Shown: positions 9,758-20,700 of the stretch, piece by piece
How positions within the stretch are numbered: position 1 is the stretch's first letter
Layout of the letters: each line of letters opens with the position of its first letter
Assembly (NCBI GenBank): GCA_964035575.1
Contig: OZ037843.1
Location: forward strand, 1,426,001-1,490,000
Direction of reading: 5' to 3'
From: Rhynchopus sp. YZ270_cl-10
Taxonomy: Eukaryota > Euglenozoa > Diplonemea > Diplonemida > Diplonemidae
Length of the DNA stretch: 64,000 nucleotides
Program-made: the position numbers and the translations under genes
Notes under the pieces: generated by a model
Database searches by the model: none
What the model saw: only the letters and a program-made list of their open reading frames with translations
Told to the model about the DNA's origin: nothing

Positions 9758-12379
9758 ATGGTGTCATGCGGGATCCAGTCGCTGACAATACTGCTGTGTG
9801 TGGTGCTGATTCTGTCGACAGGTGCGATCATCGGTGGCTTCACTCTGTCAACATGGGACGACCTTCTGGAGAAGGCACGTGACACAGGTGATGAGGGCTT
9901 CGGGATGTGTCTCGACAGTGGTACGGCGGACATCGAAACGGTCTCGGCACGCTACCTGCGCTCTGTTCTTGGCAGTGTGGATATGGCAGTGAAGGAGTAC
10001 CTGAAGGTGCCTGAGCAGCTCGTGGTCTCGCTCGCCTCCCTGGCACAGGCGTACCACCCAAACATCAGCACGAGCCCCGACTTTGCTAATATAATGCGTC
10101 CTTCAGTCTTGTCTGCTTACAAGGCTGGGATGGCTGCTGGCCTTCTCCAGATCGGTCATGAAGCGTACCCGTGGTGTGCGGCACATCCTGTTCCGTGGAA
10201 GAAGGGTGACGGGTTTGCAGGGTGGGGCTCGCAGTTCTCCCATTTTGTGGGAAGTAATAGGAGAGCGCTGCAACCGACAAATGGCACGCAACTCTTCATG
10301 GTGCTCGAGACACGTGACCACATAACGATGTCGCATGGACTGGGTGACTGGGCGCTCTACACGGAAGTCGACGCGCTAGGAAACTACAAGTATGGCTCTG
10401 AGCCATGCACACTGCGTCCTGACTACAACAAAGGCGAAGTGCATGGGATGTGCATATTCCCCTTAGAGGTGACTGCACTTCCGGGCGACCCGATGGTTGC
10501 CCAGCGTGGGAGACAGATGTATTACCTGGGTGCCGACGAGCCACCACTCAACCCTGCAGACACGCTTGTCTACTCACGCATGGCACTTCAGTGGGGTGTC
10601 ATGATATGGGAGCTCACGTACACGTACACCCACCCAGATATGTACACGATGCACCCCAAGCAGGGCAAGCGTGTGGGTGTTGTCATAGCCACCGTGACTG
10701 CACGTGGGGTAACCGACGTGGTGCGTGCACAGCTGCTCCCGAAGGACACGTCGCTGTACCTGGTGGAGGACGACCGTGTGTCTGGATCAGTGGGGATAGT
10801 TGTTGCGTACAACAGAGGACGGCACATAAAGACTGTGCCCGTGCTAAGCCAACTGGGTCACTGGGAGTCAGCTGCAGTTAGCGTCAACATAACGAACCAC
10901 TCGATGGAAGACGCGACGTCACACATCCCCTCAGTGATTGCAGAGCACGGACGGTTTGTGTTCACACACCCGCAGAACTACAGAGACCTTGTGGAGAAGA
11001 CAGAGGACTCCTTCCTGAAGTGGTCTGACTCGAACGGCACGGAGTTCTGGACAATCACGTCGACAATTGAACACAGAACGATCCTGTGGTATGCGAACCT
11101 TCTTGTGCCTCGGGCGTCTGTGATGGATACGATTGATGCGTCGACGAATGCAATCCGTGCGAAGGTGGCATCAGATCTGTCCTCTGCAGACGCACAGAAG
11201 GAGGATGCGGTGACTGTGATGGTGATTGTGACGGCTGTTGCGGTGATCGGACTTCTTGCCATTGCTGTTGTGTTCACACGCTACATCACGTCACCTCTGC
11301 TGAAGCTTGGGAGAGAGATGGCAAGTGTGGCTGTGATGGACCTGGAGGCTGTGGACACGGGCCGTGCAGTGTCGCAGCTGAGTGAAGTGGGGATGATGCA
11401 GCGCAGCTTTGTTACCATGGTGGCGAACCTGGTGGAGTACCGGAACTACATGCCGCAGAGTGTGCTTGTCAACGAGAGTGAGGGACCACAAGAAGAGTCA
11501 TCACGATCATGCGGCACGATGTCGCAGTCAGGCAGGTCACGCTTGACACGTGTGACTGCGAAAACTAACGCCACTTCTGCTGCTACGTTGCAGGCACAGA
11601 AGGCACTACTACGTGTGGAAGGGATGAAGAAGAAGAAGGTGTCGCTGGCACACATGAACGTCGTGTCGTGGCACGCCTTCTGCAAGAAGCACAAGGACGC
11701 AGAGGTGCTCTCCGCACACGCAGGTGTGATTGAGAGGATCCTGACAGCAGTGCAGCACAACAAGGGTGTGTGCGACACGTTCTCTGGCGACAAGATGCTT
11801 GCCACCTTCAACGCCTTTGTTCCGAAGTCGTCACACAGTGTTGCCTGTGTGAAGGCTGCACACGAAGTAGCAACAGCACTTGGTGACGTACACAAGATCT
11901 CGTATGGGTGCACGACAGGCGAGGCACGTGTCGGGAACATGGGTTGCAACGGGATGAAGAAGGTGTCGATTCTTTCGCAGTCCATGTCGTGGGTGGTTGT
12001 GCTTGAGCGTTGGAACAAGAAGCACAACCTTCCTGGTGTCGTTGACCGCAACGTATCACGTGAGTTGGAAGGACAGGTGGTGCTCCGTTGTGCAGGTGCT
12101 GTGCTGTACGAGAAGTTCAGTGAGAAGGTGCAGACTGTGTTTGCTGTGAAGGGTCTGTGCAGCAGCGAAAACGAGGAGTGGATGTACCAGCTGGAGTCTG
12201 CCTCAAACAACCCGCACGCACTGTGGAACGAGGTCTTCGAGCACATCATCAAACAGGACTTTGAGAAGGCGTCTTCTCTGCTGGACAGCGTCGCTCAGGA
12301 CCAACGCACACCTTACGAAGAGCTTGTGGGCTATGTGAGGGAGAAGGCTTATGCACCGTACGTTGCACGTTTGCACTGA
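9758..12379 (+). CDS. Family 1 receptor pseudo-cyclase, 873 aa
   Basis: Paralogue of 5488-8097, with the same start (MVSCGIQSLTILLC) and the same order: N-terminal membrane segment, ectodomain, second membrane segment (about residue 484-510), juxtamembrane helix, linker, cyclase-like domain (about 625-755) and EEWMYQ tail (about 807). The first 110 residues and everything from the membrane-proximal ectodomain onward are nearly identical to the neighbour. Differences cluster in the ectodomain core (such as HFVGSNRRALQPTNG) and in the linker after YMPQSVLVNE. GDK keeps the second metal Asp; the first is Asn, and the VNxAxR motif is lost (SMSWVVV). An intact single-exon gene, probably a sensor that signals without making a cyclic nucleotide, though a heteromeric partner could restore activity. 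Confidence 0.92.
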   Translation: MVSCGIQSLTILLCVVLILSTGAIIGGFTLSTWDDLLEKARDTGDEGFGMCLDSGTADIETVSARYLRSVLGSVDMAVKEYLKVPEQLVVSLASLAQAYHPNISTSPDFANIMRPSVLSAYKAGMAAGLLQIGHEAYPWCAAHPVPWKKGDGFAGWGSQFSHFVGSNRRALQPTNGTQLFMVLETRDHITMSHGLGDWALYTEVDALGNYKYGSEPCTLRPDYNKGEVHGMCIFPLEVTALPGDPMVAQRGRQMYYLGADEPPLNPADTLVYSRMALQWGVMIWELTYTYTHPDMYTMHPKQGKRVGVVIATVTARGVTDVVRAQLLPKDTSLYLVEDDRVSGSVGIVVAYNRGRHIKTVPVLSQLGHWESAAVSVNITNHSMEDATSHIPSVIAEHGRFVFTHPQNYRDLVEKTEDSFLKWSDSNGTEFWTITSTIEHRTILWYANLLVPRASVMDTIDASTNAIRAKVASDLSSADAQKEDAVTVMVIVTAVAVIGLLAIAVVFTRYITSPLLKLGREMASVAVMDLEAVDTGRAVSQLSEVGMMQRSFVTMVANLVEYRNYMPQSVLVNESEGPQEESSRSCGTMSQSGRSRLTRVTAKTNATSAATLQAQKALLRVEGMKKKKVSLAHMNVVSWHAFCKKHKDAEVLSAHAGVIERILTAVQHNKGVCDTFSGDKMLATFNAFVPKSSHSVACVKAAHEVATALGDVHKISYGCTTGEARVGNMGCNGMKKVSILSQSMSWVVVLERWNKKHNLPGVVDRNVSRELEGQVVLRCAGAVLYEKFSEKVQTVFAVKGLCSSENEEWMYQLESASNNPHALWNEVFEHIIKQDFEKASSLLDSVAQDQRTPYEELVGYVREKAYAPYVARLH

Positions 12380-13851
12380 AAGTGCCTCACTGATGCAAGA
12401 TCATGTTTGGTCTAGCATCTCTCTTGGTAATGTTTTTTCTTGATACCCCGTACGTTATCACGAGTTTATTGTAAGTTAGTTGTTATTTTTTGCGTTGTTT
12501 GTGAGTGACTTTCCAGTCACTCCTCTTCTGCAGTAAGGCCTCACTGGGGTAGTCCCCTCTACTTAGAAAGGCTAGCACATTTTTACACGTGTGTATTATC
12601 CCCCCACCTCTGCTTTTCCCCTTCTTTTCAAAACCCTGGTGGTGTAAATCAAACCTGCTTCCTGTTGTCAGGTAGCCAATGGTAAACGTTGCAACACCCT
12701 GTGTCTCTCTGTCGAGCAATGTGTCAATAGGTCACCCAAGGGCAATATGGAGCTACTCCACTACTCGGGTCGCAAAAAAAAAATGTGTCGTGTGCTCAGA
12801 GCAGTGTTGTCGTTCTGTGCAAAGCATGCAGCATCTGTTTCCTGTTAAGGCTACTTCCTCATGTGCACATTTTCAAGGCGGTGTTAGTATGGAAGCTGCA
12901 CTTAAATGTTGGGGCACAACCTGCGTCTCCCGGTTTCATAATACGAAGGCTCGATTAATATTTTGTCCGAGTATGCAATCCGTCTGGGAATGAACGACGC
13001 TTTCTTCGGTTGATTCATGGGTCTTCCCGTCCTCCCTTTCCCCCCTTGCTCCACCTCTCCCCCGTAATTTTCTTTTGAGTACTAAATTATCCGCAACAAC
13101 CGTACTTCAATTTAGCACAATTTTTTTCTCCTTTGTTGTTTTCCGGCTTTGAGCGCACAAAACAAAAGACCCGATCTTTTTACGTAGAAGTGCAGTTTGT
13201 ATTTTTTTTTTTAGGCTAGAGTCAGGGCGTTCGCTATCGCCATCGTTTTTTCCTGATCGTGGCGAAATGCCAAAAACCCCGAAATTTTCGTTTTTTTACT
13301 AGTGCTTAAAATAGGTCAAAAAAATTTTCCCGCCGGAGAGAAGTTAGTTCGTGGGTGAATCCCTGGTACTGAATGGTCAAAAAAAATTTGCGATTTGCGC
13401 GTGATCCCTTCCCCAGCACAAGTGATATTACAGCTGAACTTTCCTGATACTAAAACCAGCAAAACGATGAAGAATTTCATCAATCCCCCCTCACTGAGGG
13501 TCTCTTTGTGTTGTTTAATCAAACAGATGTACAAGAGAGAGGCATCCGTCATATGAGACTTCATCCTTATTTTGATTATTTTCAACTCTCTGCCATTGAA
13601 GATAGAGTTGACACGAGCAGTGACACCTTCTATAACAGGGGGTACGGTACACCTTCAGCAGACTGCAGGATTGAGGAGCGAGCGGGAGTGCTGGGGAAAC
13701 TTCCTCTCACGGCAGGCGGGTTTACGGATGATTTTGAGTACAGTGGACACCCCTCTGCGACCCCCGGAGGGGGTCTACAGGGTGGTGGGGAGAAATCTCT
13801 CTCTCTCTCTCTTTTTTTCCCCCCCTTTATTTATTTATTTATTTATTTATA

Positions 13852-13964
13852 CAGGGTTTCGCCCCGGTGGGGCGAAGCCCTGGGGCGAAATAAAACGTCA
13901 TTTTTTCAGGAAAAAATTTTTTTTAACGAAAAAAAATATTTTTCGCCCCGGGGCGAACGCCCTG
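13852..13964. mobile_element. Short TIR element, 113 bp
   Basis: Begins CAGGGTTTCGCCCCGG and ends with the near-complement CGCCCCGGGGCGAACGCCCTG. The ends resemble those of the larger element at 47937-48602 (CAGGGTTTCCGCC), so the two may share a superfamily. It sits directly beside a TTTA microsatellite. Confidence 0.5.
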
Positions 13965-14427
13965 GCTAGAGTAGATCCCCCCTGTGCTGTCTGCCAGGAC
14001 ACGAGGCTTTTTTACTTCTTTTCTGGTAGGGCAATACTTATGTTTCCTGCTTACAACCTCCCTCGTGGTATCCGTGTGCACACCAACGAAGTGCTCTGTG
14101 GGATCGATAACCCGCGGAGAACCCATGCCTTGCGCACGGTTCGTCTGTTGCGATGTTTCCACGTCACAATGAGGACACCCACTGTTTCAACCATTTTGGT
14201 CGACCGGCGAATTCGGTCGTACACAGTGGAGTGGCCACCCTAGCCACGGGGAGGACCTTGAAGGGGGATGTACACAACAGTAGCTCCTGGTGTCTTTGTT
14301 TCGGACACAACGCCCCACCAATTACCCCAGCACCACGCACTACCGGTGCCCCCTTCCCTATGCCTTTTTCGGCAAAAAAAAACAAAGGGAAAGCAATACC
14401 GAGAGAACCAACCATTTTTTTTTTTAT

Positions 14428-14597
14428 AGTAAACACGTAGTATTTGACAAAATGCTCGAGACCCTCGTGAAAAGTCGCGCGTCTGCGTATCCCGCTCCCC
14501 GCTTGTTTCCCCCTCTTTTCCCCCCTGTGCTCCACGACACTTTCTGTACTTCAGGCAAACACAACCATATCGTAAATCAAGTCGAAGAAGAAAAAAA
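14428..14597 (+). repeat. Dispersed repeat, direct copy of 39058-39231
   Basis: About 165 bp is essentially identical to 39058-39231, from TAGTAAACACGTAGTATTTG through CTCGAGACCCTCGTGAAAAG to the A-rich end after AAGTCGAAGAAG. Parts (CTCCACGACACTTTCTGTAC) recur at about 61672 and 61843. It ends in poly-A, as a retroposed sequence might. Confidence 0.85.
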
Positions 14598-15697
14598 AAA
14601 AAAAAAAAAAAAAACCCGTAAAGTGGAAGCGAACAACAAACAACTTTTACTTTTTTCCCCCCCGTTTATAGTCTTTTGAGCAACAAGCAAAGAGGAACGA
14701 GTCTCTCGAGCATTTTTTTTTTTTTTGGTTTTTCAACCAGGGTGTTTCCTAATTTGCTTCCACTTCCGGAGATTTGGAAAAAATTGGCCAGGGAAAAAAT
14801 TTGCGGGAAAAAATTAGGGACGTATTCAAAGTGCTTATTTTTTGGTATTTTCCCGAAAAAAGTATGTTCGCTATTCTGGATCGCTCCAATCATTCAAATA
14901 AAGCAGTTTTCGGGAATTTTTATTTTCACCGATATTGGGTACCGTGCGCCTGCGGCGCTGCCTGTTCCTACCAGTTTCTACAGGCAAACACTTGGCCCCC
15001 TTTACCTTACACTGACGGGTTTTGACCAAAACCAAGAACTTGTCCATTTCGGCAAATTGACCCCACCACAGAACGGGCGGATTTCGAAAATGCAAATGCC
15101 GGTGTTTTCGGGCATTTTCATGTTTTCAGGATCAGGGAGAGAAAATCTGGGTTGTGGGATTTACCTGGTCCCCTTTACCTTACACTCATTTTGACCAACA
15201 CCAAGAACTTGGCCATTTCGGCAAAGTGACCCCACCACAGCGCGGACGGATTCCGAAATGCCAATTGCGGCATGTTTTGGTAGGGGGGTCCTAGCTAGGC
15301 CGGGGCTCTGTCGGAAAAACTATTTTTTTTTAAAAATATGCCTAAGTCCCCGAAAACACACGGAATTGCTCCAGAACACATTTTTTCCAGTGTCCCGCAG
15401 TGTCCCACCACTGTTTTTTGGTTTTTGTGGCATAAAAAATACAAAAAAAAATACATGGTTCTATAGGGGCCGAGTACAATGGCGTTTTTCACGTATTTTT
15501 CATGATTTTTCAAATTTGGCAAAATTCAAGTCAAATACCAGACATTCTCCCCCCCACCTCGTTATGTCACCAACATGTCCAAAAAAAAGATGTTTTTCCA
15601 TTTTGTCTTCTACCCCCAGTGTAACATAAAATTCCACATTTCCACCAAAATCCACAAACCCAGCGTCACACACAGGCTAATATCGCTCCGAAAATGT

Positions 15698-16782
15698 CCG
15701 TCATTGTTTCAGTTATTTGACAACAGTTCTGCAGGCGCACTTTCGTAGGGTACCTAATGTCACTATTTGGGCACATTTGGAGGTGTTACAGCGGTGCGCT
15801 CTTAAATCTGCCGTCATTGTTTCAGTTATTTGACAACAGTTCTTCAGGCGCACTTTCGTAGGGTACCTAATGTCACTATTTGGGTGTATTTGGAGGTGTT
15901 GCAACGGTGCGCTCTTAAAACTGCCGTCATTGTTTCAGTTATTTGACAACAGTTCTTCAGCCGCATTTTCGTAGGGTACCTAATGTCACTATTTGGGTGT
16001 ATTTGGAGGTGTTGCAACGGTGCGCTCTTAAATCTGCCGTCATTGTTTCAGTTATTTGACAACAGTTCTTCAGGCGCACTTTCGTAGGGTATCTAATGTC
16101 ACTATTTGGGCACATTTGGAAGTGTTGCAACGGTGCGCTCTTAAATCTGCCGTCATTGTTTCAGTTATTTGACAACAGTTCTTCAGGCGCACTTTCGTAG
16201 GGTATCTAATGTCACTATTTGGGCACATTTGGAGGTGTTACAGCGGTGCGCTCTTAAATCTGCCGTCATTGTTTCAGTTATTTGACAACAGTTCTTCAGG
16301 CGCACTTTCGTAGGGTACCTAATGTCACTATTTGGGTGTATTTGGAGGTGTTGCAACGGTGCGCTCTTAAAACTGCCGTCATTGTTTCAGTTATTTGACA
16401 ACAGTTCTTCAGCCGCATTTTCGTAGGGTACCTAATGTCACTATTTGGGTGTATTTGGAGGTGTTGCAACGGTGCGCTCTTAAATCTGCCGTCATTGTTA
16501 CAGTTATTTGACAAGAGTTCTTCAGGCGCACTTTCGTAGGGTACCTAATGTCACTATTTGGGTACATCTGGAGGTGTTACAGCGGTGCGCTCTTAAATCT
16601 GCGGTCATTGTTTCGGTTATTTGTCAACAGTTCTTCAGGCGCATTTTCGTAGGGTACCTAATGTCACTATTTGGGCACATTTGGAGGTGTTACAGCGGTG
16701 CGCTCTTCAATCTGCCGTCATTGTTTCAGTTATTTGACAACAGTTCTTTAGGCGCACTTTCGTAGGGTACCTAATGTCACTG
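15698..16782. repeat. Tandem array, 113-bp unit, about 9.6 copies
   Basis: CCGTCATTGTTTCAG recurs with an exact 113-base spacing at 15698, 15811, 15924, 16037 and so on to 16715. Units differ by few substitutions, and two variant types (TTTGGGCACATTTGG and TTTGGGTGTATTTGG) are interspersed in blocks, which suggests that several units were amplified together. The last unit breaks off after CCTAATGTCACT, where the next coding frame begins. Confidence 0.97.
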
Positions 16783-17533
16783 GATCAGCGTGCAATCTGC
16801 AAAGCTGCGGCGGACGTTCTGCATAGTCGTAAGCGAACTCGTAAAGCTCTGGAAGCCGCGCTGCGCGAACCGCTCCACATCTGGGTAGAGGGTGTGAAAA
16901 AGTCCCTGCCATTCCTGCAACAAGATGGCATCAACAGCATACCCGATGTGCGCATTGATTCTGAGCTGGCGGAGTACACGTTTGCTCTGGAGATGAAACA
17001 CCTCCCGCAAGAACATGTCACGGAGGTTGTGGCATGGAAAGGGTGTGACAGCGCAGGTTCTCGCTACGCAGAAAGCAGCGGGCAGCACCGCCGTCACTCA
17101 TGTTCTGGTCTCTGAGTCCATCGAGATTGAGGACTCACAAAGACTCTCTGTGTCAGGGAGTGTCACGCAAGCGGCATTGGAGGATGCGTTGACCCTACCC
17201 CCGGAGCAGAGTCCTGGGTTTGGATCATTCCTTTCCGTTGCTGATCCGGCGGCGACTCTCGCTGACAGTGATGCCCCCATGTGGATGAGCCTCATGCCGA
17301 GGGTCTTTCGTTGTGTCTGTCCCCTTGGCTGGTATATGTGCGAGCGTGCGAGAGACGTTATGTGTTCCGTACCAGATTTTTTGATGGAGGCTGTAACGGC
17401 GGCAGTGAGAGAAATGGAGGGGGGTATAAGCAAGAAAAGACTGGGGGGATTGTCTCAGATAGAGACCCTGCGCGAGGTAGTTGACACTTTTTTAACTGTG
17501 GTGGCGACTTTGCAGTCGTCGGTTACGTCTTAA
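16774..17533 (+). pseudogene. Unrecognised protein gene, two overlapping frames, 5' end fused to array
   Basis: Frame 1 is open 16774-17115 and frame 2 is open 17015-17533 (TAA). Protein-like sequence runs in frame 1 to about VVAWKG and then continues naturally in frame 2 as VTAQVLATQKAAG, so one +1 shift near 17040 (run AAAGGG) divides a single product of about 250 aa. This may be a real indel, a sequencing error or programmed frameshifting. The ATG and the first two codons lie in the last unit of the 113-bp array, so the true N-terminus is probably missing. Composition is ordinary and mostly helical; MCERARDVMCSVPDFLMEAV is distinctive, but I recognise no family. Codon bias and GC match the coding genes here. 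No function is proposed. Confidence 0.55.
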
Positions 17534-19013
17534 GTCCCGTTTGTGTTTCGGATTTTTGCGAACAGGGCCTATTAAAATTAAAGGCCAGTTTGTATTTTTC
17601 TGGTTTGTTTCTCTTCTTGCGCTGGCTTTAGTTTCAAGTTATACCACACCCTCTCATCTGAGTCATCAGCCTGCTGATCAGGGTAACCGTTAAAGTACCA
17701 GCCTTTCTAGGTATTCTTGAGTCAACCTACGCAAGCCTTCTCTCCAAAGCTTTTCTGTTGCGATTCTCTTCTATTTGTTCCGGTTTTAGCCTTTTCAAGT
17801 TGTATAATATTTGCAGGTACTCTCTGTTTTGTTAGTTTCTCTTCCTTCTTCAATCAACAAAGATACCACCACCCCACCCTTTTCAATTTTTTATTTTGTC
17901 ACCTCATGAAATGAAGGAGGAAATAGAAACGAAGCATTTTGAACACACTTTGCGGTTCTAGAGACGAACCGCGCTGCAGAGCCACTCCTCACCAAACAGG
18001 TCGAGGTGTGTGCGTTTCACCACAAATCTTACACAACCTCTACAAAAATAAAATGTCCCGGGCAGACATGCGTCTGGACGATGTCAAGTGGGAGGAGATA
18101 AAGGTGGTGTGTGCGTTTCACCACAACCTCTCCCATGGGTTTTATCGTGTGATGAGTGTTAAGTTTCTATTTCCTCTATTCTTCCCATCCAAGCCCTCGC
18201 CTACCCCACACGAAACACACCAGGTCGCTCAGACTCGCTGCAGGGATGGTTTGTGGCTGAGCCCCAGCGAACATGGTTTCGATCATGCATGATTTCCAGT
18301 GACGTGTTACCTTCTCAAGCTTCTCTGCAACGAACCGGGGTCACGGCATGGGTGCATTGCCGGAGAATTTTCGCATTTTCGAATTTTTTTTTTTTTTTTT
18401 TTTGTGAACCCAAAATTTTGACAACACCTCAAAATAGTTTTTCCGACAGACCCTCCCATAGAAATTTGGTCGGCTAGGACCCCCCTAGTTTTGGGGCTGA
18501 AAACCCACTTTTTTTCCAAGGGAAAAAAATTGCTTCCGGATGTCGGAATTTTCCGGAAAATTTCCAAAATTAGGAAACACCCTGAATTTTCAACACTTTT
18601 TTCATCCTCCCCCCTCCCTATGCCTCCTTGCAATCCACGCAAATAGGGTGACAACATTCATCCCGAACAACCATCTTTTTGTTAAGAGATCTTCAAACAC
18701 AGCTTTGTTCCACCGATAACAGTAATGAACGATGTATGCCTGCACGCGAGGCATCATTCATTCATTGTTCGAAATTTTCCCTTCGATCGATACAACCAGA
18801 GTACCAAGCTTTGGTGGCATCCAGTTCTCGCTTGGGGGGTTTCACGGCCTTCGCGAGGGCTTCGGGGCACTCTTCAGGCTCGAGCTGGCAGTACTTATAT
18901 TCGTGTTACCACGAAATGGTAGAACTGTCAAAAAAACCAATCGGTCTTTTGTATTTCAATGTATTTTTCGACCCCCAATCACCCAAAGGACACAAACACA
19001 CACCTCCTCCACG
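17534..19013. other. Spacer upstream of sulfatase
   Basis: No gene is seen. Bases 17897-18140 hold a repeat that recurs at 23935-24090 (CACCTCATGAA, GCGGTTCT, GACGAACCGCGCTGCAGAG, TGCGTTTCACCACAA). Bases 18400-18600 recur inverted at about 55655-55760 (TTTTCCGGAAAATT, CATCCGGAAGCAA). The last 60 bases before the sulfatase ATG are A/C-rich. Confidence 0.55.
17897..18140 (+). repeat. Dispersed repeat shared with 23935-24090
   Basis: Both copies run CACCTCATGAA, GGAGGAAATAGAAACG, a GCGGTTCT...GACGAACCGC hairpin, CTGCAGAG, CAGGTCGAGGT and TGTGCGTTTCACCACAA. The final motif recurs alone near 62130. The second copy lies directly upstream of the rRNA fragment at 24264. Confidence 0.75.
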
Positions 19014-20543
19014 ATGGCAGCCTCCACGCTGCTTGCATGCGCTGCGCTGGCTGCACCGCAGATGAACCTTCTCTTTATGATGGCCGACCAGCTCCGCTGG
19101 GACGCAATCGGCTCTGGCGGCGCCACAACACCTAACATCGACAGCATCGGGGCAAACGGCCTGACCTTGGCTAAGGCGTACACCACGACACCTACCTGCA
19201 CCCCCGCCCGCGCCGCTTTGCTCACCGGGCAAAAGCCGTGGAATCATGGCATGCTCGGTTACGGCGCGATCGCCAGCAAATACCCTGTTGAAATGGCAGA
19301 CACCCTCGACACTGCAGGGTACCAAACGTATTCCTTTGGAAAAGACCATTTTGGGTGGAATTCTACCGCAAAAGGCGCGATTCCGCATGGTTACGAACAC
19401 CTCGACCTATTTGATGGGCTTGTAGGGGAGATGGACAACTACACCGTATGGTTTGAAAACCTCATGCCAGGGAAGACACCACGCTCTGGCTGGCCTACTC
19501 TTGACTATAACTCTTGGCGTGGTGCACCGTATGTGTACAACGAGTCGCTCCACCCTACTGCGTACGTTGGGCGCCAAGCTGCAGATGGATTAAAACAGAT
19601 TTACGCAAAACAACGTTCCGGAGAAGATACTCGCCCCTTTTTTGTGAAGATCTCCTTCCACAGACCGCACTCCCCATACGACCCTCCTCAGCGCATTCTG
19701 GATAAGGTGACGGAGGCGGATCTCAAGCCACTTCGCATTGCGACAGACAACTGGGATGCGTGGTTCGCAAACACATCGCATGGATGTGGACCCTCAAAGC
19801 CTGATGCATGGTGCGGCCTCATGCCCACAAACGAAACGATTCTAGCAAAACGCGCTTACTACGGCTCCATCCGCTTCGTCGACGAATGGGTCGGCACCAT
19901 CCTCGAAGAGGTCAACTACGACAACACACTGATCCTCTGGACAGCTGACCACGGAGACGGCCAGGGTGATCACTACCACTGGAGGAAAGGGTACCCCTAT
20001 GAGGTCAGCGCGCATATCCCGATGTTGATTCGCTGGCCCGCAAGCGTTGCCTCGCAAATCCCCCGAGGCTCTGTTTCGTATGAGGTAACCGAGCTGCGTG
20101 ACGTCTTCCCCACAATGGCCGATGCTGCAGGCCTCGAAATTCCTGCGACTGTAGACGGTGCGTCGCTCCTCTGTCTGGTCGACCCGACCAGAAAGCAGTG
20201 CAGCCAGTGGCGTGAGTACCTCGACCTGGAGCACTCCACATGCTACAATGCACAAAACCACTGGAATGCATTAACCGATGGAAAGGTAAAGTACATTTTC
20301 AACGCAAATTACGCAGCAAATTCAACGGTTTTCCCTCAAGAGCAGCTCTTCAACCTGACGGCGGACCCATATGAGCTAGTAGACCTGCATGCCAGCGCAG
20401 CATATGCAAGTGAGCTCTCAATGTGGAGAGAGCGCATGGTGAAACAGTTTGAAAACGAAGGTCGTGGTGATGTCTGGGTCAAAGCTGGGGTCCTGCAGCA
20501 GAGAACGGCAGGGCAAACGTACTCACCGAACTACCCAAAGTAG
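19014..20543 (+). CDS. Secreted sulfatase (type I, formylglycine-dependent), 509 aa
   Basis: The start at 19014 gives a short signal-like N-terminus (MAASTLLACAALAAP); the upstream in-frame extension is spacer. Sulfatase marks: D25-Q26 of MMADQLRWDAIG (metal site), the CTPAR motif with Cys62, which the formylglycine-generating enzyme oxidises in this family, Arg66, then GKDHFGW (about 109-115), SFHRPHSPYD (about 213) and TADHGDGQGDH (about 310) with metal-binding Asp-His. All key residues are present and the length is normal. The product should cleave sulfate esters outside the cell or in lysosomes; choline-sulfatase or glycan-sulfatase types both fit and the substrate cannot be read. A single-exon gene standing alone between repeat-rich spacers; stop TAG. 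Confidence 0.93.
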   Translation: MAASTLLACAALAAPQMNLLFMMADQLRWDAIGSGGATTPNIDSIGANGLTLAKAYTTTPTCTPARAALLTGQKPWNHGMLGYGAIASKYPVEMADTLDTAGYQTYSFGKDHFGWNSTAKGAIPHGYEHLDLFDGLVGEMDNYTVWFENLMPGKTPRSGWPTLDYNSWRGAPYVYNESLHPTAYVGRQAADGLKQIYAKQRSGEDTRPFFVKISFHRPHSPYDPPQRILDKVTEADLKPLRIATDNWDAWFANTSHGCGPSKPDAWCGLMPTNETILAKRAYYGSIRFVDEWVGTILEEVNYDNTLILWTADHGDGQGDHYHWRKGYPYEVSAHIPMLIRWPASVASQIPRGSVSYEVTELRDVFPTMADAAGLEIPATVDGASLLCLVDPTRKQCSQWREYLDLEHSTCYNAQNHWNALTDGKVKYIFNANYAANSTVFPQEQLFNLTADPYELVDLHASAAYASELSMWRERMVKQFENEGRGDVWVKAGVLQQRTAGQTYSPNYPK

Positions 20544-20588
20544 TGAGGGAGGGAGAAAAAAAAAAAGGGGGTAAAAAACATAGTGTGA

Positions 20589-20700
20589 GAACGATCGTGA
20601 CGGTTTTTTTCAAGATCTTGAACTTTTTTTCAAGATCTTGACATTTTTTTTTTTTTTTTCACGATCGTTTTTTTTTTTCACGATCGTTTTTTTTTTTTCC
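20589..20700. repeat. Cluster of perfect short palindromes in poly-T
   Basis: AACGATCGTGA, then two TTCAAGATCTTGA palindromes, then two CACGATCGT copies, separated by runs of 7 to 20 T. It begins 46 bases after the sulfatase stop codon. Confidence 0.8.

Larger units (their letters stand above)
12380..15697. other. Spacer with repeats and microsatellites
   Basis: No gene is supported. Bases 12500-12640 are the 3' flank shared with the previous paralogue. Bases 12965-13060 resemble the repeats at about 38815 and 47790. Runs of CT and of TTTA lie at 13796-13850, followed by a small TIR element. Bases 14428-14597 match 39058-39231. A direct repeat occurs at 14997-15085 and 15170-15260 (CCCCTTTACCTTACACT). 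Bases 15284-15340 are related, inverted, to about 18420-18485. Confidence 0.6.

Noticed and set aside
13508-14243. Overlapping ORFs of 153 and 223 codons
   Set aside because: They pass through CT and TTTA microsatellites and a small TIR element; the encoded Leu-Ser-Phe runs are low complexity.
14516-14556. CACTTTCTGTACTTCAGG in several repeats resembles the end of euglenozoan spliced-leader exons
   Set aside because: The expected GT donor does not follow, the rest of the leader exon is absent, and the motif varies among dispersed repeats. No spliced-leader RNA gene can be claimed.
18732-19013. 94-codon in-frame extension upstream of the sulfatase
   Set aside because: The extension has no secretion signal and atypical composition; the ATG at 19014 directly precedes a signal-like stretch.
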